From VRUE01 sp963774555 (GTDB lineage: Bacteria > Actinomycetota > Thermoleophilia > Solirubrobacterales > 70-9): a stretch of DNA of 64,000 nucleotides. Location: NCBI GenBank assembly GCA_963774555.1, contig CAVZFL010000001.1, positions 1,550,001 to 1,614,000 on the forward strand, in the 5' to 3' direction. Positions 25,055 to 33,540 of the stretch are shown piece after piece; position 1 is the stretch's first letter, and each line of letters begins with the position of its first letter. The notes beneath the pieces are model-generated. The model searched no databases. It was not told where the DNA came from and saw only the letters and a program-made list of their open reading frames with translations. The position numbers and the translations under genes were made by a program.

Positions 25055-25972
25055 ATGCGGTGGAAGATCATCGGCGTCTTCGTTCTCGGAGCGGCGACCG
25101 TCGTCGCCGCCCACTCTGCGGACCGGGCCGACTCAGGGGACGCCGCTGCAGGGCAAAAGGCCGCTTTGAAGCGGTCTTCTTCCAGCTCACGAGGTGCGCG
25201 GAGAGATGCGATGCGGGATGCGCACCGGCGACTGCAGGCACTCCGGCTTCCGTCCGGCGCCCAACGGGTCGGCAAGCTGCCTCGGACCCTGCATCTGGAG
25301 GCCCCCAGCACCGAACCCGATACGCCGAACCTGGTGCAGCGGCACTCCTTGTTCATCACTTCCCAGCCGAGCCAAACCGTGCTGGCGTGGTTCAGGGCAC
25401 ATTCGCCTGGTGACTTGAAGCTCACCGAAAGCGGCTCGTACGTGGTTCGCAACGAAATCGTCGTCAGAGACCTCGGCTTCAGCTGGTCCGACAGGGAGGA
25501 AATCCAAGAACGAAGGCTCCTGGTATCGGTTGCGACCAGACCTGATGGTGGCTCAGCGTTCCGCGTCGACTCGCAGGCTGTCTGGATCACCCCGCACGAC
25601 CCGCTTCCCCCAAACACCGGCTTCATCGGCATCGAGTTTCGCCGTGACGGGATTCTGCGAAAGAAGGCGGCGATCACCGATCCCGCCGAGGTGAGCGCAA
25701 TCGGTCAGGTGATCGACGACCTCAAGGCCACGACCGGCGCATACAGCTGCCCTGAGATTCCCACGAGCGGCAAAAGCCTCGTTCTCGCCTTTCGGTCAAG
25801 CGCCTCCGGGCCGGTGCTGGCAAAGGCCGTGCAGAGCCTGCCACCGGGATGTGGTCGCCCACTTGAATTGACCATTCATGGCGAGCGTCAGCCCAACCTT
25901 GGGGAAGGGTCATTGCTGCTGAAGCGTCTGAGGACAATCCTGGCGCGGGGGAAGGCCAAGCCTTTCTTCTGA
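25055..25972 (+). CDS. Secreted or membrane-anchored protein of unknown function
   Basis: 305 residues from the ATG at 25055, which is preceded by a good GGGGGAGG ribosome site. The N-terminus (MRWKIIGVFVLGAATVVAAH) reads as a signal peptide or anchor, followed by a Ser/Arg-rich linker (about residues 37-60) and a hydrophilic domain with no motif I recognise. Two cysteines (in SCPE and PGCG) could form a disulfide. C-ending codon bias is weaker than in its neighbours. It stands alone between trpS and scpA; its role is unknown. Confidence 0.7.
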   Translation: MRWKIIGVFVLGAATVVAAHSADRADSGDAAAGQKAALKRSSSSSRGARRDAMRDAHRRLQALRLPSGAQRVGKLPRTLHLEAPSTEPDTPNLVQRHSLFITSQPSQTVLAWFRAHSPGDLKLTESGSYVVRNEIVVRDLGFSWSDREEIQERRLLVSVATRPDGGSAFRVDSQAVWITPHDPLPPNTGFIGIEFRRDGILRKKAAITDPAEVSAIGQVIDDLKATTGAYSCPEIPTSGKSLVLAFRSSASGPVLAKAVQSLPPGCGRPLELTIHGERQPNLGEGSLLLKRLRTILARGKAKPFF

Positions 25973-26015
25973 CGCCGTTGTGGTGGCTGTCATTCCCGCG
26001 CGTTACGGTGCCAGG

Positions 26016-26747
26016 GTGACCGTCGCCGAGTTGGACCTCGACCTCGACGTCTTCGCCGGTCCCTTCGACCTGCTGATGGCGGTCGTCCTGCGCGAGGAGG
26101 TCAGCCTGCTCGAGGTCGAGCTGGGCGAGATCGTCGTCGCCTACGTCGAGCACCTCGAGCGTGAGGACGAGCTCGAGCTCGACGTCGCGACCGAGTTCCT
26201 CGTCCTGATCGCCTCGCTGCTGGAGCTGAAGTCACGACTGCTGCTGCCGGGCGACGAGGATGGGCTGGAGGACGTCACCCCGGAGGAGGCGGTCGAGGAG
26301 CTGCTGGCCCGCCTGCTCGAGTACCGCCGCTACCGCGATGCCGCCGCGGTCCTCGAGCAGCGCTTCGAGGCCGCCCGCGGCTACCTCTACCGCTCGGCGC
26401 CGCTGCCGCTGGAGCTGCGCCAGGTCGCAATCGAGGCGGCCACGGCCGTCTATGACCCCGACCGCCTCGGTGCCGCCCTCGGCGACCTCCTGGCAACCCC
26501 GCCCGAACTCAACCTCGACCACATCCGCCCGACCGTCTCCCTGGAAAAGCGCCTCAGCGCCCTGCGCGCCGCCCTGCGCAACCGCGGCAGCATCGACTTC
26601 GACGAGGAGTTCGGCGGCGAGGACAGATTGACCCAAGCAGTAACCCTCTTCGCCTTGCTCGACCTCTACCGCAAAGGCGAGGCCACCTGGGAGCAATCCG
26701 AACCCTTCGGCCCGATTCAGATCCGCAAGCGGGAGCTTTCGACATGA
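26016..26747 (+). CDS. scpA: Segregation and condensation protein ScpA
   Basis: Kleisin subunit of the SMC-ScpAB complex that compacts and segregates chromosomes. 243 residues from the GTG at 26016; an upstream GTG at 25980 would add 12 residues. The conserved opening FAGPFDLLMAVVLREEVSLLEV and ATEFLVLIASLLELKSRLLL (N-terminal SMC-binding domain) are clear, with the winged-helix end around LFALLDLYRKGEATWEQ. The stop overlaps the scpB ATG. Confidence 0.95.
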   Translation: MTVAELDLDLDVFAGPFDLLMAVVLREEVSLLEVELGEIVVAYVEHLEREDELELDVATEFLVLIASLLELKSRLLLPGDEDGLEDVTPEEAVEELLARLLEYRRYRDAAAVLEQRFEAARGYLYRSAPLPLELRQVAIEAATAVYDPDRLGAALGDLLATPPELNLDHIRPTVSLEKRLSALRAALRNRGSIDFDEEFGGEDRLTQAVTLFALLDLYRKGEATWEQSEPFGPIQIRKRELST

Positions 26748-27316
26748 GCGATCTCTCCCGCACGATCGAAGCCCTGCTCTTCCTCTCCTCGCAGCCGGTC
26801 AACGCCCGCGACCTCGCGGAGGCGACGGAGGCGACCGAGGGCCAGGTTGAGGAGGCGATCGAGCTGCTGCGCGAGGACTTGGCCGAGGGCAAGCGCGGCG
26901 TGGTGCTGCGGGAGGTTGCGGGTGGCTTTTCCCTCGCCAGCGATCCCACCAGCGAGCCAGCGGCGCGACGCTTGCTGGCCAAGCCGCGCACACCCCCGCT
27001 GACCCAGGCTCAAGCAGAGACACTGGCGATCGTCGCCTATCTGCAGCCCGTCACCCGTCCCGAGGTCGCCCGTATTCGCGGCGTCACCTCCGAGTCCGCG
27101 GTCCAGACCCTCGCTGAGCGTGGTCTGATCGAGGAGTCGGGGCGCTCCCAGTTCGGCGCGGCCATTTTCAAGACCACGGAGCTGTTCGAGCGACTCTTCG
27201 GCCTAAGCGGACTCGAACAGCTGCCGGATCCGTCGCGGTTCGATCCCACCCCCGAGGACGAGCGCGAGCTGCGGGAGCGCCTGCTCAAGGCCGGCGAGCA
27301 GAGATCGGAGCCGTGA
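26744..27316 (+). CDS. scpB: Segregation and condensation protein ScpB
   Basis: 190-residue ScpB, two winged-helix domains, dimeric partner of ScpA in the SMC condensin. IEALLFLSSQPVNARDLAEA opens the first domain; PLTQAQAETLAIVAYLQPVTRPEVARIRGV is the signature of the second (given here in parts: QAETLAIVAY, PVTRPEVARIRGV). Coupled to scpA and to rluB by 4-base overlaps, the conserved scpA-scpB-rluB arrangement. Confidence 0.95.
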   Translation: MSDLSRTIEALLFLSSQPVNARDLAEATEATEGQVEEAIELLREDLAEGKRGVVLREVAGGFSLASDPTSEPAARRLLAKPRTPPLTQAQAETLAIVAYLQPVTRPEVARIRGVTSESAVQTLAERGLIEESGRSQFGAAIFKTTELFERLFGLSGLEQLPDPSRFDPTPEDERELRERLLKAGEQRSEP

Positions 27317-28008
27317 GGCTGGCGAAGTTCCTCGCCCACGGGGGCGTCGCATCGCGGCGTAAGGCCGAGCTGATCATCGGCAAGGGACGGGTGACGGTTG
27401 GTGGGGAGGTGGTTACGGACCCGGCAAGGGATGTCGGGGCTGGGGATGACGTACGGGTGGACGGGAGCCCGGTTGGTGAGGAGCCTCGGGAGGTCTGGGC
27501 GGTCAACAAGCCGGCGGGGGTGGTGTCGACCGCACGAGAGCCGGGGAGTCGGCCGGCCGTGGTGTCCCTGGCGGATTCGACCGCGCGGCTCTATCCGGTG
27601 GGTCGTTTGGATGCGGACTCGACCGGGCTGCTGCTGCTGACGAACGACGGGGAGCTGGCGAACCGGTTGACGCACCCCCGTTATGGGGTGAGCAAGGCGT
27701 ATCAAGTGGAGCTGGGGCGGCCGCCGTCCGATGCGGATCTGCGGCGGCTGGCCAGCGGGGTGGAGCTGGAGGATGGGATGACGGCGCCGGCCGAGGTGCG
27801 GCGGCTGGGCGAGCGCGAGGTCGAGGTGGTTCTGCGCGAGGGGCGCAACCGCCAGGTGCGCCGGATGGCCGAGGCGATCGGCAACGAGGTCGTCTCGTTG
27901 CGGCGCGTGCGCTTCGGTCCGATCGTGCTCGGCTCGCTGGCGCAGGGGCGGGCGCGGCGGCTCGGCGAGGACGAGATCGCCCGGCTCTGGGAAGATCCCT
28001 CGCGATGA
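27313..28008 (+). CDS. rluB: 23S rRNA pseudouridine synthase RluB/RsuA family
   Basis: 231 residues. An S4 RNA-binding domain (RLAKFLAHGGVASRRKAELI) is followed by the pseudouridine synthase domain with catalytic aspartate in GRLDADSTGLLLLTNDG and the closing EGRNRQVRRMAEAIG. GTG start overlapping scpB. Most of the gene (27385-27800) has strikingly G-ending codons, unlike scpA-scpB before it. RluB is favoured by the scpAB context, although RluE/RsuA cannot be excluded on sequence alone. Confidence 0.93.
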   Translation: MRLAKFLAHGGVASRRKAELIIGKGRVTVGGEVVTDPARDVGAGDDVRVDGSPVGEEPREVWAVNKPAGVVSTAREPGSRPAVVSLADSTARLYPVGRLDADSTGLLLLTNDGELANRLTHPRYGVSKAYQVELGRPPSDADLRRLASGVELEDGMTAPAEVRRLGEREVEVVLREGRNRQVRRMAEAIGNEVVSLRRVRFGPIVLGSLAQGRARRLGEDEIARLWEDPSR

Positions 28009-28379
28009 GCGAGGAGCGACTCTTCGCGGTCCGCGGGGCGGTGCAGGCCGAGGCCAACGAGGCCGAGGCGATCGTCGCCGCCACCGAGACGCTGCTACGG
28101 GACCTGGTCGACCGCAACGGCCTCAGCGCCGAGGCGATGGTCAGCTGCCTCTTCACCACCACCGAGGACCTCGACGCCGAGTTTCCGGCCGTCGCCGCGC
28201 GGCGGCTCGGGCTCGACTCGGTGCCGCTGATCTGCGCCCGCGAGATCGACGTGCCCGGGGCGATGCCGCAGGTGATCCGGGCGATGGTCCACTACTACGC
28301 GCCGGTTGGCCACAAGCCGGCTCACGTGTATTTAGGCGCGACGCAAGAGTTGCGCGCCGACCTCCACGCCGCCCAGTAG
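28005..28379 (+). CDS. aroH: Chorismate mutase, AroH type
   Basis: 124-residue monofunctional chorismate mutase of the Bacillus AroH fold, converting chorismate to prephenate. Visible features are the N-terminal FAVRGAVQAEANEAEAI (active-site arginine) and the later PLICAREIDVPGAMPQVIRA (Glu/Arg of the active site), ending HVYLGATQELRADL. Its ATG overlaps rluB. With hisC, aroG, tyrA and aroA downstream it forms an aromatic amino-acid set, interrupted here by the IS110 element. Confidence 0.94.
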   Translation: MSEERLFAVRGAVQAEANEAEAIVAATETLLRDLVDRNGLSAEAMVSCLFTTTEDLDAEFPAVAARRLGLDSVPLICAREIDVPGAMPQVIRAMVHYYAPVGHKPAHVYLGATQELRADLHAAQ

Positions 28380-28762
28380 CGGTGCCCAGACACGGCGCGG
28401 GGCGGCGTCCTCGGTCGCTCACGTGCAGAGCACGCCACGCTCCCTGCGTCCTCATATGGAATAGGTCCCGTCAAGCGCCCGCGGCCGATCGGACCCAAGA
28501 AGGGTCACGGCCGCGCGGCGCTCTCGGGGCGACACGAGCGGATTCCAGGTACGCCGACTGCATCGTCAGCCTCATATGCGAGGGCTGGCTACCTCATGAC
28601 CGCCGATTCGTCGCGTGGCCTGCAGTCTTGAAGCGGGCGCGGCCGGCGGGTCTCCCGCCAGCTGCCCGAGGACGCAACGCAGGCCGCAAAGCGGCGACGT
28701 GCCGGTCTCGCTTGATCTCGTGTCGCCCCGACAACGCCAGGGGCGGGCTGGACTTTTCGCTC
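28380..28762. other. Non-coding flank between aroH and the IS110 transposase gene
   Basis: No convincing gene. The region is highly structured: a stem with CGCGGCCG (28480-28487) pairing CGGCCGCG (28508-28515) over an inner GACCC/GGGTC stem with an AAGAA loop; and 14-base perfect inverted repeats at 28525-28538 and 28717-28730. CCTCATATG occurs twice (near 28450 and 28570). It lies on the 3' side of the transposase gene and probably includes the element's end, but I cannot fix the boundary. Confidence 0.5.
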
Positions 28763-29851
28763 TCAGCTCAGTTGACCCACCTCCCACACGAAGCAGCCCA
28801 GCTCACGCGCCAGCGCGATCCTGACCACGTTGGCGGGCTTGCCGCGCTGGACCCGCAGTCGCTGCCACAGGTGATGCAGGCGGCGCTGGGCGCGCCAGCC
28901 GATCTCACAAGCACGCGGGTCGACGCCACGCTGGCGGCGCTCAAGTGCACCCCCGACCGCCGGCTGGTGGCGGTAGTGGTGGGAGGCCTCGACCAACAGT
29001 CGTCGGGCGTGGGCAGAGCCGGCCTTGGTGATCGGCCCTCTTCGGCGCTGGGGACCGGAGGAGTGCTCGGAGGGCACGATGCCGAAATAGGCCACCAGCG
29101 CCGCCGGCCGCTCAAAGCGCCGCAGGTCTCCCGCCTCCGCGCAGAGCCCGAGCGCTGTCAAGGTGCTGATGCCGCGCAGGCATCGCAGGCGTGCGATCGT
29201 CTCCGCCCAGGGCGACTCCGGCCACAGTTCCTCGATCGCCCGCTCGCTCGCGCTGCGGCGCTGTTCGAGTGCCACCACCGCCGCCTGGTAGTCCCCGAGC
29301 ACGGCGCTCGAGGCGCCGTCGGCAAACTCGATCCGCCGCAGCCAGCTCCAGTGGGCCTGGGTCCAGCTGGAGCCCGGGCCCTCCCAGCGCAGCTCCCGGC
29401 GCAAGAGGAACTTGCCCAACCGGTGGCGAGCCCGCATCAGGTCGGCGCGGATCGCCTCCCTGGCACGGGCGAGGTCGCGGAAGCGCTCCTCCTCGGGGCT
29501 TGGCACTCGCACGAAGGAGAGTTCTCCGGCAAGGCACAGGCGCGCCAGCCGCTCGGCGTCGCGGCGGTCGGTCTTGATCCGATCGCTCGGCGCTTTTGGG
29601 ATCGAGCCCGGTGCGCAGACACGCAGGTCGAGTTCCCGCTCGGCGCCGCCGCGAGCGAGGCCATAGCCGGTCGGCCCAGCCTCATAGACCGCAAGAACGG
29701 GCTCTTGGAGCCCTTCCAGGTAGTCGAGCACTCGCCGCGGTGGGCCGTTCAGGCGCTTGGCGCGAAGCTCGCCCGTCTCGGGCGAGAGAACGCAGGCGTG
29801 GGTTTGCGTGGCGTGGACGTCGAGGCCGACCACGCTTTTAGGCTGAGACAT
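28763..29851 (-). mobile_element. IS110-family transposase (DEDD recombinase)
   Basis: 362-residue transposase from the ATG at 29851, preceded at six bases by GGAGGT. The RuvC-like N-terminal domain shows the DEDD residues in GLDVHATQTHA, YEAGPTGYGL and KTDRRDAERLA. The C-terminal Transposase_20 domain runs through LRCLRGISTLTALGLCAEAG and contains the serine motif PSEHSSG of IS110 enzymes. The frame is intact, so the element may be active. IS110 elements lack terminal inverted repeats and use a bridge RNA from their non-coding end. It separates aroH from hisC. Confidence 0.93.
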
Positions 29852-29934
29852 GTCGGCACCTCCCATGATTGGGGTGTCGGCCGCAGGACCACCCTGCGGC
29901 CCAGTCCCCGCACCGTCATGCGCGGGGTGCCGAC
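29852..29934 (-). ncRNA. Candidate bridge-RNA-like structured leader of the IS110 element
   Basis: Immediately 5' of the transposase gene. Nine-base arms GTCGGCACC (29852-29860) and GGTGCCGAC (29926-29934) enclose a perfect 9-bp hairpin (29879-29887 with 29893-29901) and a 6-bp hairpin (29906-29911 with 29922-29927). IS110-group elements carry their bridge RNA in the non-coding end upstream of the transposase, so this is the natural place. Strand, ends and guide loops are unproven; it could simply be a leader. Confidence 0.4.
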
Positions 29935-30024
29935 CTACCTACCGCTGGAGTCGGTCAGCACTCCATACGGTCTTGACCTGCTTGGTCTGGGCACCGCTAC
30001 CAGGTATCGGGCAAACTCCTTGAG

Positions 30025-31119
30025 ATGAGCGTCACCTTCGCCGAGAAGCTCGCCCGCATGCCGGGCTACCAGGCCGGCGTGCCGACCGGGCAGGCGCCCG
30101 AGGCGATCGCCGCCGGGGGAATCGCCCAGCTCGCCTCCAACGAGTCGCCGCTGCCGCCGCACCCAAAGGTGGTCGAGGCGATCGCGACCGCGGCGAAGGC
30201 GATGAACCGCTACCCGGACCCCGACGCGACGCTGCTGCGGCGCCGCATCGCCGAGCGCTACGAGACCGAGCCGGCGCGGGTTGCCGTCGGCAACGGCTCC
30301 TGCGAGATCCTGCTCGCCGCCGCCGAGGCGCTCTGCGAGCCCGGCGCCGAGATCCTCTACTCCTGGCCCGCCTTCTCGATGTACCCCTACCTGGCGGCGC
30401 TGACCGGCGCGCGCGAGGTCCGCGTGCCGCTGGGCGAGGGGGATACGCACGACCTCGAGGCGATGGCGGCCGAGGTGACCGCGGCGACCCAGCTGGTCCT
30501 CGTCTGCAACCCCAACAACCCGACCGCGACGCACATCCCCGCGGCCGAGGTCGGCGCTTTCTGCGAGCGGCTGCCGGCCCACGTCACCGTGATCCTCGAC
30601 GAGGCCTACGTCGAGTTCCAGACCCACGACGACCCCGACGCCAGCGTCGAGGGGCTCGCCGAGCTGCCCAACCTGGTCGTCCTGCGCACCTTCAGCAAGT
30701 GCTACGGGCTGGCCGGGCTGCGGGTCGGCTACGCGCTCGGCGCGGCCAGGTTTCGCGCCGCGGTCGACGCTGTGCGCCAGCCCTTCAGCGTCAACGCGCT
30801 CGCTCAGGCGGCGGGGGCGGAGGCGATCCTGCACCAGGACGACGTCGCCCGCCGGGTCGAGGGCACGATCGCCGAGCGGATCAGGGTCGAGGAGGGCTTG
30901 CACGAGCTCGGCCTCGCGACCTCCGAGACCCACGCCAACTTCTCCTGGATCGACCTCGGCGAAGCCGAGGAGGACGCGATCGTCGCCGGCCTCGCCGAGC
31001 GCGCGATCGCCGTCCGTCCCGGCACCCCCCTCGGCGACCCCGGCCACATCCGCGTCTCCTACGGCACCGCGGCCGAGAACGACCGCTTCCTCGCCGCCCT
31101 CGGCGAGCTGCTCGACTAA
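30025..31119 (+). CDS. hisC: Histidinol-phosphate/aromatic aminotransferase (HisC family)
   Basis: PLP-dependent fold-type I aminotransferase, 364 residues. The PLP lysine lies in TFSKCYGLAGLRVGYALG; NPNNPTATH and DEAYVEF are the cofactor-pocket motifs, and the N-terminal LASNESPLPPHP is family-typical. In this family enzymes act on histidinol phosphate, aromatic keto acids or both. Its place between aroH and aroG-tyrA-aroA suggests it finishes Phe/Tyr synthesis; it may serve both pathways. Confidence 0.9.
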   Translation: MSVTFAEKLARMPGYQAGVPTGQAPEAIAAGGIAQLASNESPLPPHPKVVEAIATAAKAMNRYPDPDATLLRRRIAERYETEPARVAVGNGSCEILLAAAEALCEPGAEILYSWPAFSMYPYLAALTGAREVRVPLGEGDTHDLEAMAAEVTAATQLVLVCNPNNPTATHIPAAEVGAFCERLPAHVTVILDEAYVEFQTHDDPDASVEGLAELPNLVVLRTFSKCYGLAGLRVGYALGAARFRAAVDAVRQPFSVNALAQAAGAEAILHQDDVARRVEGTIAERIRVEEGLHELGLATSETHANFSWIDLGEAEEDAIVAGLAERAIAVRPGTPLGDPGHIRVSYGTAAENDRFLAALGELLD

Positions 31120-31169
31120 CTCCGTCGCACCTGCTACAAACAGTGGCGGTGAAGCGAACCGTCGACACG

Positions 31170-31232
31170 ATGCAGGTCAGCCGCGCCGTGTCCCTCCCTG
31201 CTCGCTTCTCCTATTTCTGGCGATTTAGCTAG
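31170..31232 (+). CDS. Aromatic-residue-rich leader peptide of the aro operon
   Basis: A 20-codon frame (ATG 31170, TAG 31230) encoding MQVSRAVSLPARFSYFWRFS. Five of the last eight residues are Phe, Tyr or Trp (FSYFWRFS), the end products of the pathway whose first enzyme, DAHP synthase, is encoded just downstream. It is followed by mutually exclusive stem possibilities and a GC stem before aroG. That is the layout of ribosome-mediated attenuation. C. glutamicum has a comparable aroR leader before its DAHP synthase gene. No strong Shine-Dalgarno is visible upstream of the ATG. Confidence 0.65.
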   Translation: MQVSRAVSLPARFSYFWRFS

Positions 31233-31236
31233 GCGT

Positions 31237-31319
31237 TCGGCCGCGGCGAGAGCCGCACTCCCAAGAGAGAACTCGGCCGGGCGTCGGAAACCCCCGCTCC
31301 GCGGCGCATTCTGCGGAGC
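31237..31319 (+). promoter_or_regulatory. Putative attenuator between the leader peptide and aroG
   Basis: The last stem, GCTCCGC (31296-31302) with GCGGAGC (31313-31319), lies 25 bases before the aroG ATG and could hide the start or terminate transcription; no T run follows. Upstream, GCGGC/GCCGC (near 31243-31256) forms one hairpin, while CGGCCG copies near 31239 and 31274 could pair with each other instead. Alternative pairings of this kind suit attenuation, but the exact switch is inference. Confidence 0.4.
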
Positions 31320-31344
31320 CAAACCGGAAAGTAGGATTTCGAGC

Positions 31345-32447
31345 ATGGAGGAAGGTGAAGGCAAGATGATGATCGGGACGCAGGGAGGGCCGCGGGACAG
31401 GGTCCGCGACCAGCGGATCGAACGGATAGAGGAGCTGGTCTCGCCCGGCGCAGCTGCTCGGGGAGCTGCCGCTGGGCGAGGAACGGGAGCGGGTCGTGGT
31501 GCGCGGCCGCGGCGAAGTCGGCAACGTGCTCGACGGCAGTGACGATCGCGTGCTGCTGATCGTCGGCCCCTGCAGCGTGCACGACCCCGAGGCGGCGCTC
31601 GACTACGCCGGCCGCCTGGCCGAACTCTCGCGCAAGCTGAGCCGCGACCTGCTGATCGCGATGCGGGTCTACTTCGAGAAGCCGCGCACGACGACCGGCT
31701 GGAAGGGCCTAATCAACGACCCCCACCTGGACGGCTCCGGCGACGTCAACACCGGCCTGCGCTCGGCGCGCCAGCTGCTGCTGAAAGTGCTCGACCTGGG
31801 GCTGCCGGTCGGCACCGAGTTCCTCGACCCGATCACGCCGCAGTACATCGCCGACGCGATCTCCTGGGGGGCGATCGGCGCCCGCACGACCGAGAGCCAG
31901 ATCCACCGCCAGCTCGGCTCCGGCCTCTCGATGCCGATCGGCTTCAAGAACCGCACCGACGGCAACGTCCAGGTCGCGGTCGACGCGGTCCGCGCCGCGG
32001 CGGCGCCGCACGCCTTCCCCGGCATCGACGACGCCGGCGCGCCGGCGATCCTCTACACGACCGGCAACGCCGACGGCCACGTGATCCTGCGCGGCGGCAA
32101 GGGGGCCCCCAACCACGACGCCGAGGGGATCGCCGAGGCGCTGATGCTGCTCCATGACGCCGGCCTGCCCGAGCGCGTCGTTGTCGACGCCTCCCACGAC
32201 AACAGCAGCAAGGACCCGGGCCTGCAGTACCTGGCCGCCGGCAGATCGCCGACCAGGTCGCCGACGGCAACCGCGACTATCGTCGGCGTCATGCTCGAGT
32301 CCTTCCTGGTCGAGGGCCGTCAGGACCTCGGCGACGGCGAGCTCGTCTACGGGCAGTCGATCACCGACCCCTGCCTCGACTGGGAGACGACGGTCTCGGT
32401 GCTTGAACCAGTTCGCAGCCGCAGTGGTGGCTCGGCGCGGCGGATGA
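31345..32447 (+). CDS. aroG: 3-Deoxy-D-arabino-heptulosonate 7-phosphate synthase, class I (AroG/F/H type), several frame breaks
   Basis: First enzyme of the shikimate pathway, joining phosphoenolpyruvate and erythrose 4-phosphate. The core is unmistakable: LLIVGPCSVHDPEAALDYAG, MRVYFEKPRTTTGWKGLIND, GARTTESQIHRQLGSGLSMP and VVDASHDNSSKDP. The start is ATG 31345 or, with GGAGGAAGG before it, ATG 31366. Frame changes occur near 31449, 32240, 32277 and 32410, each one extra or lost base; repaired, the protein ends VVARRGG with its stop at 32445-32447, overlapping tyrA by four bases. Consensus error is likelier than decay because the residues stay conserved between breaks. Confidence 0.88.
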
Positions 32448-33535
32448 GGATCGCCGTCCTCGGCGTCGGCCTGATCGGAGGCTCGATCGGGCTCGCCGCC
32501 CGGCGGCGCCTGCGAGTGCGAGGTGGTCGGCTTCGACCCCGACGCCGCCACCGCGGCCCGCGCCGTCGAGGAGGGGGCGATCGACTCGCGCCGCCGGCTC
32601 GGTCGCGGCGGCCTGCGAGGGGGCCGAGGTCGTCTTCTGCGCCGCTCCCGTCGCCGGGCTCACCGAGCTCGCCGCGGCGGCGCTGGCGGCCGCTCCGGAG
32701 GACGCCGTCGTCACCGACGTCGGCTCGACCAAGCGCGACATCGTCGCCGCGCTCGGTGCCGATGAGCGTTTCATCGGCGGCCACCCGCTGGCCGGGGCCG
32801 AGACCGTCGGGGGTCGAGAACGCCCGCGCCGACCTCTTCGAGGGCGCTCGCTGGTACCTGACGCCGAAATCCGAGCGCTCCAGCGGCGTCCTCTACGACC
32901 GCCTGCAGCGCACCGTCACCGGCCTCGGCGCGCGCGTGCAGGCGATCGACGCCGAGACCCACGATCGCCTGATGGCGACGGTCAGCCACCTGCCGCACGT
33001 GGTCGCCAACGTGCTGGTCGGCCAGGCCGCGGCGGAGCTGACCCGCGATTCCGAGCGCATGCCCGAGGTCGGGCCGAGCTTCCGCGACACGACCCGCGTC
33101 GCCGGCGCCAACCCGGCGATCTGGGGGGACATCTTCGCCAGCAACCGCGAGGCGGTGGCGGAGGCGGTCGAGGCCGTCGCCGCGCGCCTGCGCGATGCCG
33201 CCGGGCTGATCCGCGAGGGCGATCGCGAGGCGGTTGCCGAGTGGCACGCCGGCGCCGCGGCCGACCGCCGCCAACTGCTCGAGTCCGAGCTCGCCGGCGG
33301 ACCGCTGCGCGAGATCCGCGTCGTCGTCTCCAACCGGCCCGGGACGATCGCCGAGCTGGCCCTGACCCTCGGCGAGGCCGGGGTCAACATCGAGGACATG
33401 GCGCTCTACCCGACGCCCGACATGACCTCGGGCGCGGTCTCGCTCTGGGTCGCCGGCGACGAGCAGGCGGCGCGCGCGGCGGAGCTGGTCCGCGGGCTCG
33501 GCCACACCGTCAGCGTCGTCGGCGACGGCGAGTAG
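32444..33535 (+). CDS. tyrA: Prephenate dehydrogenase with C-terminal ACT domain, several frame breaks
   Basis: NAD-dependent oxidative decarboxylation of prephenate to hydroxyphenylpyruvate. The Rossmann start IAVLGVGLIGGSIGLAAR is followed, after frame changes near 32508, 32590 and 32810, by VVTDVGSTKRDIVAALG, FIGGHPLAGAET and then an uninterrupted C-terminal half (ATVSHLPHVVANVLVGQAAA). The end from about 33300 is an ACT regulatory domain (REIRVVVSNRPGTIAELALT), implying tyrosine feedback. The ATG overlaps aroG and aroA follows after five bases. Confidence 0.88.
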   Translation: MRIAVLGVGLIGGSIGLAARRRLRVRGGRLRPRRRHRGPRRRGGGDRLAPPARSRRPARGPRSSSAPLPSPGSPSSPRRRWRPLRRTPSSPTSARPSATSSPRSVPMSVSSAATRWPGPRPSGVENARADLFEGARWYLTPKSERSSGVLYDRLQRTVTGLGARVQAIDAETHDRLMATVSHLPHVVANVLVGQAAAELTRDSERMPEVGPSFRDTTRVAGANPAIWGDIFASNREAVAEAVEAVAARLRDAAGLIREGDREAVAEWHAGAAADRRQLLESELAGGPLREIRVVVSNRPGTIAELALTLGEAGVNIEDMALYPTPDMTSGAVSLWVAGDEQAARAAELVRGLGHTVSVVGDGE

Positions 33536-33540
33536 CGGCG

